A DNA stretch of 64,000 bases from Ligula intestinalis (lineage: Eukaryota; Platyhelminthes; Cestoda; Diphyllobothriidea; Diphyllobothriidae): the NCBI GenBank assembly GCA_036362985.1, contig JAYGXS010000004.1, forward strand, positions 19,338,559-19,402,558, read 5' to 3'. The translations under genes and the position numbers were made by a program. Below, piece by piece: positions 12,130-23,672 of this stretch (positions are counted from its first letter, which is position 1; the number at the start of each line of letters is the position of its first letter). The notes beneath the pieces were generated by a model. It had not been told where the DNA came from and did no database searches. It saw only the letters and a program-made list of their open reading frames with translations.

Positions 12130-14008
12130 TAAGTGTTTTTCATAGCGACAACCTTGTCTTTGGGGTCACTGGAGTCCGTGTCAACGCGCCGAATGGCGTG
12201 TCCTAGCACGTCTGCCTCAAGTCGCATGGTTACTGTTGAACCTCACTAAATGCGTCGTAGTTGCCACGCTAGGCTACCATAATGTTTGTGACAGATGAGG
12301 GCATTAACGAAAGCAAGCCGGCACTTTCCGTTCTCCTGCATCATAAGTACTGGAATAGAACGTTGAGATGTTGTTTGAATGCCAGCATCTGAGTCCATTC
12401 GACGAGAAAGAAGACACCCTTCACACATTAAGACTGACATTTCCGCCTGTGGTGTTGGAAGATCAGTAAGTCTGACCCTATCAGGACCAATTTGCCTATA
12501 GTTCCCAAAATTCGAGTACCTGTTGGAGCGTCTTTCACCTGCTCGTTGGCTGTTTCCTCAAAAAAAGAAGTACATGCTGAGGCAGGCAACGTTCTGTTCG
12601 CGCCTGAGACAATTTGGAGTTACAACAGATTCGCTTTGCAGGATTAGTTCGATAATAGCGACTGCCAGATTTATAGGGACGCGAAAGCTAATTTGGCAGG
12701 AAACTTTTCAGTTTCTCAAAGATTTATGTTGACAAACTGTTTGTGAGGGTTGATACAGCCGTCACTCATTTGAGACGTCCTAACAATCACTTGGCCATTC
12801 CGTAAGTTGCAGTATACCGGAGGGAAGCATCTTCGCCTTGCACAGTGGAAAAGCACTAGACTCGTACCAAGGTATTTTCGTGGACTTTCGTCATGCGTCG
12901 GCCGATCGATGATTTTGCACCTGAGTTCTCCATGCCAAAAACTGCACTGATTTAGCATGTCAACGATTTCACGAGGTGGAATTTTCTAGGACAGTGATAT
13001 CTTGGCTTTCTGAGGATAATCGAAGGAGCGTAACTTGTCTGTGGAAGGTATAACGAGATCCTACGCCGACCGTCAGCTTCATCCGTGCGTTACTTTCAAC
13101 CTTGAGGATTAGTTCGCGTGGTTTGCAAGCAGGGATAAACAACAAAGTTTGATGTACGATAAGGTCCCATGTAGCATTCGTCATCTCCCTCCACTGCTAC
13201 TTTTTGACAATGGGCCCGAGGAAGGATTTGAAGCACCCGCAACAGCAGGTCAGCATTATGTTACTTCGACGTTTTATAAATCGAATTTCTGAGCTGGTAC
13301 GTTTTGTCATACCAGCTTCTAGCTGGTACCTGGGCTGGGAGTGCTCAATGTTTCCCTGAGCTGCTTCAGTCAGCGCAACCAGGCTACGCTATAAACCAGT
13401 ACAAAAGAGCCATACGAAAGTCAACACCGAAATAGAGCCTCCGCTAACGCGCAGACTTAGCCATATACCAATAATTATGGCGTGAGATGGGGGATAGTAT
13501 CCCGGATCGGAGCCGCAGCTCATGTTGCCATTCCTTCTAGAAAATAGGAAGTCTGTCATGCCTACTGTGGATACTACACCAACCTCCGTCCCCGTTCGCT
13601 CCATTATGATCCTTCTTCGCAGTGCCTCCTCTGCCCTCGAATCATTTGCTCAGAATACTTCAGTCTACATGGCAAAAACTGTATACTGTTCTTCCGACAT
13701 GGGTACCAGCTAAAGGCCCACACACGTGTTTCGCCGATGTTTCTACCCTTGCACGACACAGCAAGTCATGTCTCAGTCACTTAACTGCATGTCAAGCACT
13801 TAATAATTTTTGAACTTATTCCTCTGATGATTCTCGAGAGTTGATGGGGCAGAAATCACAGAGAGGACGCTGGGAGACCCACTAAGGAGCCGAACCCCTA
13901 GTTATTGCTTCATACAGCAGCAGCAGAAACATGAGCGCAACGGGTGTTTGGGCTTCAAGCTTGTACGTATGTAAGGATTGTGTTATAACGTCTTGTCATA
14001 TATAATTT
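12130..14008. other. No recognisable gene, 12.1-14.0 kb
   Basis: Only short frames without motifs. 13.20-13.36 kb contains small inverted motifs (AGCTGGTAC and TACCAGCT) but no identifiable element. Confidence 0.55.
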
Positions 14009-14120
14009 ATGCTTCTTGTAGTACTATTTGGATAAGGATTCCTTATAGACAACACTGTATTTTACTATGCATAACAACTTATTTTTTTGCAGATTATTAT
14101 TTAATTTAGTTTATTTATTG

Positions 14121-14694
14121 GGCAACAGTAGTTTAAGAAAGGTACTACATATACCCCTAGTTCCAGCATTTTGTTCTAGGGAAACGCTGGCTATAGGTGT
14201 TTTATGGGTGGGGAATTAGGATAGGCAGTGGAATATACTTTAATACCTACTATAAGCATTTCGTTTTCTTTTAGTTAGAAATGTTGTGGATTTATACCTG
14301 CAGATTTTCCTAATCTGTATTATCGTTTAACATATTGCGGAAAAACCCCATTATCAAAATGCATATTTCTTGAAATTCCTCAAACAATAGTAATGGTGGG
14401 TAGGAGGTTGTCTAGTTCAACTTACCTGAGGTCCAAATTACCATTCTGGTGTTAGATTAGTATAGTCTGCGGTGCGAAGCGCTGCGCACACCTTACATTA
14501 CATGCGGAACAACATACTCTCAGCAGTCGTGGGAAACAAATTCAACTACATTTTTCCACTTTATACTTACTGATACAATTTGACTTTACTGTCTATCCTA
14601 TTTCCCCCACCCAAACCCCTATAACCACCGTTTCCACAGGACACAATGCTGGGACTAGGGATGTATGAGGCGCACTACTTAAACTACTGTCGCC
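14121..14694 (+). mobile_element. R2 inverted-repeat element, copy 1 (non-coding, MITE-like)
   Basis: Terminal inverted repeats of about 110 bp begin GGCAACAGTAGTTTAAG and end with the reverse complement, CTACTGTCGCC. The arms carry the family hallmarks CCCCTAGT, CAGCATTTTGT, GGTTATAGGG-like and GGAATTAGGATAGGCAGTGG. The centre is AT-rich, without an open frame. Length is 574 bp. Confidence 0.75.
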
Positions 14695-15262
14695 GACAAC
14701 AGTAGCCTGTGTAGCCCCACTCATTAATCCCTACAAACTGCATGTTTTCCTACGAAAACGGTGTTTATCGGATTTTATCGGTGAGGAATTAGTACACACA
14801 GTGCAATCTACTTTAATAAATGCTAAAAGCATTTTTATTTTACTGTATTTAGAAGTGTTGTTTATTTACATCTGTAGATTTTCCTAATATATATTATCAG
14901 TTAACTTATTGCAGAAAAACCTGATTATCAAACTGCAGGTTTCTTGAATTTCCCGAAAAATTGAAATAGTGGTTAGGAGGTCGTCTACTTCATCTAACCT
15001 GTGGTCCAACTTACCGTTCTGGAGCTAGATTAGTATAGTCTACACACCTTTAATTTACACGTGGAACAACCTGCTCCCAGTGGCCACAGGAAGCAACTTC
15101 GACTGCATTTTTTCACTTTACGTTTCCTTCTAAAAATTTCCTTCGCTGTCTATCCTATTTCCCCACCCCACAAAACTCTATAACCACCGTTTTTGCAGGA
15201 CATAATGCTGGGACTAGGGGTATATGAGCGGGGCTACATAAGCTACGTTTGCCCTGTCGCCC
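14693..15262 (+). mobile_element. R2 inverted-repeat element, copy 2 (variant termini)
   Basis: This copy abuts copy 1. Its arms read GTAGCCCCACTCATTAATCC on the left and, as the reverse complement, GTAGCCCCGCTCATATACCC on the right, a terminal variant shared by both arms. The internal part (TTTTCCTAAT, ACCTGTGGTCCAACTTACCG) matches the other copies. It is non-coding. Confidence 0.7.
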
Positions 15263-15823
15263 AATAAATAAACTAAATTAAATAATAAACTACAAAAATA
15301 AGCAGTTACTTATGCATAGTAAAATACAGTGTTGTTTATAAGGAATCCTTATCCGAGTAGTACTGCAAGAAGCATATGAGGTGCACCACCTAAAATACTT
15401 TTGCCCTTATTTTCCTTTTATTAGTTTATCATTTAGGTTTTTTATTTTCCTTCCCCCTGACATGTCCAACCCTCATTTCCACTGGTCCCTGCTAAACAAA
15501 CCAAATGTTTAATGATGCTGTGTTTTTGAATATAAGGAATCCTTACCACTACTTGTTTTTAGAATGGGCATTACGTGGTTATTCAACAGAGGTTGATTGT
15601 CTTAAACTCAGAAGTCCACTAAACTTTCTGGTCTGACACTAAAAATTTACGTTCCGGCCACTTAACTCCATGGCATGAACTTAATAATTTCTGAAAGGTG
15701 GGCAGGGGACTGAATGCATGTGGGAGCCGGAGGTTACCAAGGCAGAGCTAAGTTAACCATATGCTCCTACTGTTTACATAGGTCAGGTTTTGACCGCCTT
15801 GACTGAAAGCATTCCCCTCGACT

Positions 15824-16457
15824 TCAGCCTACCTTTTGTCGTGCTCGGTTCACGTTGGCTGCTCCGCCCCCACCAACCGAGGGCGGTGCAGAGGCGGCGC
15901 TCACGGTGCCTCCGGGCGGGGGACGGCCTGACACCTCGAGGCCGTTCGGATAGGCAGCAGCGGCCGTGGCAGTGGTGACGGCAGCAGCGGCGGGGCCGTT
16001 GTTCTCATTGGACAGGGAGGGCGATCGGATCTGCTGGCCGGCCCCGGAAGGCGGGGTGGTGGTGGAGGGGAGGGGCAGACCGGGACCCCCCAGGAGGTGC
16101 CGAGAGGTGGGACTCATCTGGCGCGTGGATGCTAGTTTGCCTGTGCCGTTGACGGCAAGATGGCGGTCTGCCGCGCTGGGGGACAGACATCCGGAAGCGG
16201 TAGTGTTGTCAGTCTGTCCGGGTGGTGGGCCCAGACCGCAGCGCCAGTCGGTGCTGGGCAGCAGGCGGGTGAACTCGTGCTCACAGAAGAGGCTGCCATT
16301 CAACAGGAGGTAACGTTCGCCCGGCAGGAGGGGCGCATGACACTTGGCGCAGTTGAAACACTTCACGTGATAGACGAGAGTCTGACAGCGCATGACCATT
16401 TCGTCCGGCGGTATGGCAGACTGACAACTGTTGCACGTGCCGGCTATGCCAAATAGC
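15824..16457 (-). CDS. LMO4: LMO4-like LIM-only protein, coding exon 2 (LIM domain 2 and C-terminal tail)
   Basis: A pyrimidine-rich tract ending TTTTAG (16463-16458) precedes the exon. Its first base completes AA|G (Lys150), so the phase agrees with exon 1 and the two exons total 1083 bases (360 residues plus TGA). LIM2 runs from Leu151-Phe-Gly and has Cys158, Cys161, His180, Cys183, Cys186, Cys189 and Cys208. NGSLFCEH (203-210) is the strongest LMO4-type signature. The last ligand position is Glu211 where LMO4 normally has Asp, with His210 beside it. Residues 213-360 form a low-complexity tail rich in Pro, Ser, Ala, Gly and Thr with short Ala runs; vertebrate LMO4 has only a short tail. A donor-like GTAGGC (15832-15827) overlaps the end of the reading frame, so splicing to a further exon outside the stretch read here cannot be excluded. 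Confidence 0.86.
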
Positions 16458-17159
16458 CTAAAAGGCAGACAAAAAGGTGAAGACGTTAGCATTTTACACG
16501 AGGCAAGAAAATGGTAAGTTGTATGACTGTTCAGTTATGAAGAACACCCGGGGCTAACAGCGTACTTTGTATATAACGGACCGACTTTCAAGGAAGAGAG
16601 AGCAGCAGTCACTTCTGTCCGAAGTGAACTATCCGGGAAAAATACCAAAAAGACGACTCTCATCACCAACACCACTAGGCTAGCAAACAATCGCTCTGGA
16701 GTGAAAAATCGAGGTTGAATAATACCGAGAGTGTCGGGGGTGTCGTGCGCGAGGAATACCATCAAAACCGTAAGATCACTTTATGTTCTTAAATTTAGAC
16801 AGAGGTAACACGGCCGGCTAGTTTAGGCCCCAGCCTACGAACTCTACTCTGAAGGCAAGCCCATACTGGATAAGTTAAATGTTCATTATTAGATACAGTT
16901 GAACGTCAGTTGGCAATTACAAACCCTGGAAGTAACTGCTAGCAATGGGACCTACTAGTGGCAACCATAGAATTGCATTAAGACCGTCACTTTGGAAGCC
17001 CCCAACATAAAGGCTGGCCCGAGAACAATGACGAATAAATCGGACATTAAGTGACTGAAAAAAAGGAATTATCACACGATCCATGTCAACAGCAAACAGA
17101 AGGCAATAAGGTTGAATTTCTTCGAAGCTCTTATCAAGTGCAATAGAGCCTGCGTGGGA

Positions 17160-17300
17160 TGGAGGGGGGGGGGGGGGGGGAAACAAGGCAAAAGAGGGCC
17201 CAGGGGGGCAAAAAAACCGGGTAAAAAAAAAAAATTGTGTAAACTCCGCCGGCGCAAATACAGTGCATCTTTAAAACCAAACCGGGGGGGGGGGGGGGGC
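17160..17300 (+). repeat. Two long poly-G tracts flanking homopolymer-rich sequence
   Basis: G runs of 15 or more at 17163-17180 and 17285-17299 enclose short runs of A, C and G. It lies in the LMO4-like intron. Confidence 0.75.
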
Positions 17301-17859
17301 ACAACTTCAGCGCTTAAGAAATCGGTTGACTCTGGAGCACTAGTCAGAGCAATTTAGAGACGTCCTCGACTACTCATATGTTATTAACGAAGATGCCATC
17401 AACATCCTGTATTAAGTGGAGATCGATGTCAACCGTGAACTTCCGCTCTCCTCATAGAAGACAATCAGAACAGTGCAACAGATGCTCATCGAGAAGTTTC
17501 CGGGTGCCAACTGTAATTCAGCTGAAATATGTATGCACTTCGCTCCAAGGAGATGTGACGTGAAGACAAAATCCCGGAAAATGTCAAGGACGCAATCATT
17601 ATCCCCCCTGCCCCATGCAAGCGCGAAAGAATCCGCCAAATGTGCAGCAATCACCCGGGACTTTGTTTTCACATTGAAACACCTCCCCACGGCTGCTGCT
17701 CGATCGCCAGAGTCTACACTCGGAGTAAGATCCACTTCCTCAGATTCAAAAAACGCCGTGTATCTTGGGTTAGTAGTCCTTAAAACGGGTCAAGCAGTGG
17801 ATGCGCTGGCCCAACATGGTTACCAGATCAGGACATGGCAGGCGTTAGGGGAAAGTAGC

Positions 17860-18120
17860 ACTCAGACCAAATACCACACGCGAGAAGGGGGGGGGGGGCT
17901 TGGTGGCAAGCCTAGACGCGGGCTCACGTCCCGCCAGCCGGCCGAGCCCCATCCTCCCCTCCCCCCTCCGGTCTTCTTGGCTCTGCCATAACATCGGGCC
18001 CAGGTGAAAAGGGGGAAGGCAGCAGATGCAGCGCACATCTATTATCACTGAAAACAAATTCACCCGCGAATCGCTGTTCCTGCAGTTCCACCCTACCGTG
18101 ATGCACAGAGTGGACATAGT
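17860..18120 (+). repeat. R1-associated repeat, block 8 (within the LMO4-like intron)
   Basis: CTCCGGTCTTCTTGGCTCTG, GCAGCAGATGCAGCGCACAT and ATTCACCCGCGAATCGCTGT parallel the 62.4-62.6 kb block, with a 10-base poly-G at its start. Confidence 0.4.
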
Positions 18121-20149
18121 TGGAAACAGCGGTTGACTTGCCCGTGTGTCAAGGCAACGGGCATTGTTTATCCCCACCCCCTGTTGGACGGCTTTTGCCG
18201 TTGCTGGAAGGACAGCCTGCGCGGATCCATCACTGTTTCAGCTGACTACGGGTACTCCTGTGCAAGAGGTTGGTCGGTCCTGTCGTCCTTCGGCGTCAGT
18301 ATTTAGGGTTTTCAGGTCGTTGTGAATCTCGGTAGTTGCTGTGCTAGTTGTATCCAGTGCATTTCGATCCACATGATTCGATTAATGACACAATGCGTGA
18401 GAAAAGGGAAGGCGACCTGCTGACTGATAGAATCAGAAATAAGCGTTCGGTACATGCAGCACCTCGATTGATCAACTTCATACTGTCGAAATCAGAGATA
18501 TTCTCATGTCCCCTTAGTAAGCACAGCAGCTATCGGAAAAGTCCGTTGAAGAAATAGCCTTAGCTGTATTTCGACAGCTGAGAACAGCCGATAAGCTTGC
18601 ACTGTGCATCCGCGGTCACCAATTTGCTCCAAAAAGCAGAGCTCAAGCAAATACCAACGATTTTTCAGTTGCCTGTAATCATTTTTAGCAATTTTTCGTC
18701 ATATTTTCAAATTACGTACAAGAAACACCCAATTTTTAAAGTTTCCTGTAGCTTCTCAAGTTTCGTAAATTCAATTTACACGAAATTATGAATAATTCTG
18801 ATGAGAACAAATCGGGTTATCCCATCCTCATGACAATGTACGATGTGCATATTGAATAGTTTTCACCATAATGCTGATATGCGTTTTATTTAGCGACTGT
18901 ACTGTTCTGGACAACCGATTCAATCTGGATGCGGTAATTAAGCATGTGTTTCCTTACCCGCGATTAACAACCAAACTAAGGACTGAAGTGACAGGGATCT
19001 ATCTACAAAGGAAAATCTGGTAGACAAGAGTGTAGATTACCAGCGGTCGGCTCGTATATGATCATAGAAGATGTAGTAACCGATTTGGTGCATAAGAACA
19101 GTCTCTGCACGAAGCGCAGAAGGGGAAGGGACCTATTCTAATGGGCTAATCAAGCCAAGCGCGAAGTTTCTGTATGGCATATCCCTCAGAATGGACGAGT
19201 AAATTTTTAGTAGGCCATACTGAAGGACTCCGCAGCTAGTGCAGGTTGTAATAAACGTTAGCCCTAGGGATGAACTACCAGGAGCTCGAATGCAACGAGT
19301 AAATTCCACAAACCTCTTCTAACTCCTAACCTCATAGGAACTCAGTGCGGACTTTTGTAGCGACCCATATAACTACTGCCGTTCTCCCCTCACCCAATGC
19401 AATCTACAACAAGAAGCAGATGCGAGCATCAAAAAAGGCAAGATGAATCCAACGGGCCTATTTCTGCTCGGTCTAAAGTTTTCCTGCTTGTGGAACCTCC
19501 TTGGATGTTGGAAGAGGAAGATGAGACATAGGTCTGTTTCACTCTAATGACTAGGTTGACGCGCATGTCATGGCCGCGTTCACGACATACAGCGGTAGTG
19601 GAACTAGTCGCTTGCAAATATCGTTCGTCAACAACGACCCGCTCTCACGCGGAAGGTGCAAGCGCCTGTGAAAAGTCTTCGACCTATGGACAGGTGTATG
19701 CTCACATTACCCGGACACCTCTTCAGCCATTGCACGAAATCTCTCCTGTCCAGTCGGCTTGACATTGGGTTCCCACTGAACATAAGATCAGCTGAGAGCA
19801 TGCTATATGCTTTGGCTTGGAGGGCTGTCAACTGGCAGGCTAAATCCGTCACAGGAAAGACCGTGGATAGGGCTATACTGACTCCTTTTCCTTATCTGAC
19901 CTCACTGGCGCTCTGTGCCATTTGAGTCCCCCTTATTGGCATCAGGTCGTAGGCGGCATGTTTAAACGAATATTTTAGGAATTTCGTCCACTCCAAACTC
20001 TGCTCCTCATGACTTGCCTCATCAACAGAACTCTGTGGCTTTGGTTAGAAAGAGAGGTAGAGAGAGGTATGTATGCACTGTCGACGCAAGACACCATCGG
20101 TTCTTATCCGGCACAGCAATGATCCTCGTCATTCACGATGAACTCTGCA

Positions 20150-20173
20150 ACACACACACACACACACACACAC
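20150..20173. repeat. (CA)12 microsatellite
   Basis: Perfect CA dinucleotide run within the LMO4-like intron. A shorter (AC)9 lies at 21073-21090. Confidence 0.9.
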
Positions 20174-20514
20174 GACAGTTCCCCCGTCGATTTCGACGAT
20201 GGGCACCACGCGCTCCAACAAGCCGCAGCAAACGCTGAAGCAAGCCGCAACTAACACAGAGGTGAGCTGGGCAAGCAATACGCAAGCGACAGCTAGCAGG
20301 AGCAACGCGGAGAACTGGCGCGAGGGAAAACAGGAGTTTAGGCAGACTTGCGCAGAATCTACCCACTCGCTCGCCACTCCCACCTCCGTATCCGGTGTAA
20401 AGACAAAGTCAATAAGACCGGGGATGAGGGAGGGTGTGGATGGCTGGCGCGATAAACACTCAGCACGCGCACACTTGACACAGCCATCTCGCTAGGTATG
20501 CTCCCGACTGCGCG

Positions 20515-20800
20515 GGAGCGCCATAAAGGCCACATTAAGAGGGAGCCATTGCAGCCTGACTCTCAGTCCTCCCTCTCCTCCCGTACGCACACACAGACAC
20601 ACGCGTACAGAAGGAGCAGCTACGTGGGGGGCCGAGTTTTCCCGTCAGTTGGCAGACCCTCCAAGCCACGGCTTTAAGCGCACCGTGATAGATTCAGACG
20701 CATTCAGATTTATTATAGTGAGGGAAGAATCGCACCGAGGTCGACCTCACTCTCTCCCCCACCGCATAGTGACTGCCTAGCTTTTCGGGCACCCGCAGTG
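20515..20800 (+). repeat. R1 dispersed repeat, block 3 (within the LMO4-like intron)
   Basis: GGCCACATTAAGAGGGAGCC, CAGCCTGACTCTCAGTCC, then GTCAGTTGGCAGACCCTCCA and GACCTCACTCTC. The modules keep the order seen at 53.9-54.1 kb. Confidence 0.55.
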
Positions 20801-21144
20801 GGGCCTGAAACCCAGTGGGAGCGCGAGCGCAGTCACCAACTGGGAATCAGGAGTGAGAGAACGTGCCAGCGCCTTCCAGGCCGCAGGGACCGTGGTTGGC
20901 TGAAGACTGGCATTGCATGTGCATACAGACCATTGGATCTCAGAAGGGTGAGAGCAGCCCTGCATGAAGCCTGGGCCAACACCCTCCTGAGAGGGGTAAC
21001 CAGTCAGTCAACGACTGAAAGGCACTACCCATGCTCCGTCGTCGGTTGGCGGCCGTGGGCGGGGCTTGCAGCAGACACACACACACACACGGATGGACAA
21101 TGATAACAACAAGACAACAAGATGAGACACCCTGCCCGCATCAT

Positions 21145-21164
21145 ATCTCTCTCTCTCTCTCTCT
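21145..21164. repeat. (TC)10 microsatellite
   Basis: Perfect TC/CT run within the LMO4-like intron. Confidence 0.9.
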
Positions 21165-21364
21165 ATCACCTTTTCCGCTGGCGATCTAAAAAGACTAGGA
21201 AGGAAGTAATTAGCTATCGACGGCTGTTACTGCGGCAAGGCGACTCACTGAAATCCTCCTAATTGTCTCCAACTTGCCTTCCATCTCCGGGTGTGCGTAC
21301 CAGCGCACGAGCGAGCGTCTTTTACCTTAATTACTCGTTCATCCGCAGTTATGTCGTTTATGGC

Positions 21365-21382
21365 GGGGGGGGGGGGGGGGGG
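21365..21382 (+). repeat. Poly-G tract
   Basis: An uninterrupted run of about 18 G, next to GAGAGACCGCGAGC. Another run of about 12-14 G lies at 21821-21834. Confidence 0.75.
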
Positions 21383-23524
21383 AGAGACCGCGAGCACGCT
21401 CACACACGTGCGGGTGGCAGTAGGGGGGAGGGGGACTGGGTGGGCTGGGAGGGAGGCCCTGCGACTAATTAGTTCGTGCCAGAGATATTAATTAGTTAGA
21501 AGTAGAGAGACAGCAACAGCAGCTGTTCCCGCATCTGGGCGGGCAGGGACAGACCTAATCAAGTCTTCCGTCGGATGAGGGTAGCAACGGGGTAGCAGCT
21601 GCAAGCCAGATCGACGCAGAAAACCACACATGTACGACCGGTAATTGCGAACCCGCAGGTTTGTCATCATCGGGCTGCCCCCCACCCCCTCCGCCACTCG
21701 GTAGCGGCGTCCGAAAGCCATCTCTGCGACTAGTCTCACAAACACCACCACCCTGCCGACAAACTACTGCGCCAAAGGATGCTGTTGGACTTGTTGAGTC
21801 AATACCGCAGCCCAGGCGCAGGGGGGGGGGGGGGAGGTGAGGGCACAGACCGATCAGAGGTCTGGCGACTGTTAGTACTGCCCGCGAGCAGCTTTCGATC
21901 CCCCTCCACTGGGGTGGTCTAACTCATTAGTCGCCCATTAGTTGCTTACAGAGTACAGTTGGTTGGGCACGCTGTCAGTAGGTAGCCTTTTGAGACCCCG
22001 AGCTCCTGAGACCATTGGTCCAGGACAATACGCTAGAATGACTTCCTGGCGGAACGTCTAAGGGCATCCAGCCTCTAATTAACTCAATTGCGCAGACTAG
22101 TGGTTCATCGCAGACGCAACATACTTCCAATAACGTACAGGGAGCGAGTATAGATCTAAGTTCGCAGTATTCCGGTGGATGTTCAAATCCAATGTCTGCA
22201 GGAAACTTAACCTGTTTAAATGACGCCAGAATAGGGCATTTTTACCCTGCTCTTTAGTCATACTAGAGCCGGACATTAAGACTGACGAATCGGCGGCACT
22301 GCCGCGACCTCCAAGTGAGGGAAGTCTAGTAATGCAACTCTGACATAGCAGGTACAAAAGACCACAGTACCATTGTGCAACAGGCTCTCAAAACTTTATT
22401 AATTAGGACTTAAAATGGACCCACTTTGTCCGGCCTAAATAGGGTAATAGTGATAATTCGCACAACTGACGGGAACCATAAAACCATTGACTTTCAAGCA
22501 TACGGACATCACATTTTCAGCTGTCCAGTCAAGGTTGTCGCTTAAAGTAACACCAAATTGTGCATTTAGTTCGTACGAACAACTCAAAAAGTCACACCAC
22601 AATCGACTTCAAAAGAGCGTGGCTCAAGAGTGAACTCCAAGGCGAAATAGAACGAGTTCAACCCATAACCGATCGGCCAGCGCCCATCTACCCCACATTC
22701 CTAATTTACTCAATGCACAATGGTGTTACAAGCCGCTTGTAAAGATTCAAGTGAATTGCCGGAAATTATATTCTCTTAGACTACCTTGCGCAGTGGTGGT
22801 GGTGGTCTCGATCACTACTGCTGGAGGTAGCGCCGCTGCTCCAAACCAGCAAGTCAGACCAATAAATTATGCTAATGGTATTTAATTCTGTCAACGAAGC
22901 GCTCAAGGTCAAATTACCGTTATCACTTGGCTATCCAGACGAGATGAGTTATTTGAAAACTTCATAATACTGAAGCAGATGCAAATAAAAATAAAGACAC
23001 GGTTGAAGGTGCGTGGATTGAAACGTATATTGAAAGAGCCCTTAGGGGATAGCAGAACGTGCTATTCTGCCGATGTTTGCTTTATTTTTGTGTTAATTAC
23101 CATCATTCCCTCCATGTCTGCATGCTCCCGTCCAGAAGCAAGACAAACCTACTTTGCTTTGTTCATAGAAGCAAAAAAGAGAGTTCTGGCGGTCGCCACC
23201 GCTTTTTATTGGCTGTGTTGCTGGGGATGAACTATGGACCATCAGGAAAGTAACATTGGTCAAGGTCGCTGTGCGCTGATAGGATACCTTGTGCGAAACT
23301 TTTTTGCGTATTAAATCGCTTTAGAATGATTGTCATTCTTTTATTTCTTGCATTTATAAATTCTTACGATTAATATTCTGCACAGTTTCCTTTCCTACAT
23401 TGAAACTTATCCGACTAATTGAAACTCAAATATTGCTGTGCACCGAAAGCAACCAAAAAACATTTGCATAATGTCGATTATCTCATTATTTATTTATCGT
23501 TGATTTCGTTAAGAAGGCATAAAA

Positions 23525-23672
23525 GGTTAGGGTTAGGGTTAAGGTTAGTTTTAGGGTTAGGGTTCGTTTTAGGGTTAGTTTTAGGGTAAGGGTTAAGATT
23601 AGTTTTAGGGTAAGGATTAGTTTTAGGGTTAGGGTTAGTTTTAGGGTTAGTGTTATGGTTTAGCCTAATGGT
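23525..23672 (+). repeat. Interstitial telomere-like tract (TTAGGG variants)
   Basis: About 150 bp built from TTAGGG, TTAAGG and TTTTAGGG variants with recurring AGGGTTAGTTTTAGGG. It lies inside the intron of the LMO4-like gene. TTAGGG is the standard metazoan, including flatworm, telomere repeat; here it is degenerate. Confidence 0.8.

Larger units (their letters stand above)
14009..15375. mobile_element. Composite foldback: outer 110-bp inverted arms enclosing two R2 elements
   Basis: The outer arms 14009-14120 and 15262-15375 are near-exact reverse complements, including ATGCTTCTTG, the palindrome AAGGAATCCTT and TTTAGTTTATTTATTGGGC. Between them sit two R2 units placed end to end (14121-14694 and about 14693-15262), each with its own roughly 100-bp terminal inverted repeats. 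No coding potential is seen. The whole 1.37 kb has the form of a foldback or composite MITE. Confidence 0.72.

Noticed and set aside
16535..16765. 76-codon minus frame just upstream of LMO4 exon 2, considered as an additional exon
   Set aside because: It is intronic, and the exon 1 to exon 2 junction is already in phase between conserved LIM residues.
22795..22808. GTG/GGT trinucleotide run as a coding low-complexity region
   Set aside because: Only four to five units, no surrounding open frame.
22979..23253. Possible alternative exon of the LMO4-like gene within the intron
   Set aside because: The frames lie on the plus strand and show no LIM pattern.
23525..23672. True chromosome end
   Set aside because: The tract is short, degenerate and inside a gene's intron with kilobases of sequence on both sides.
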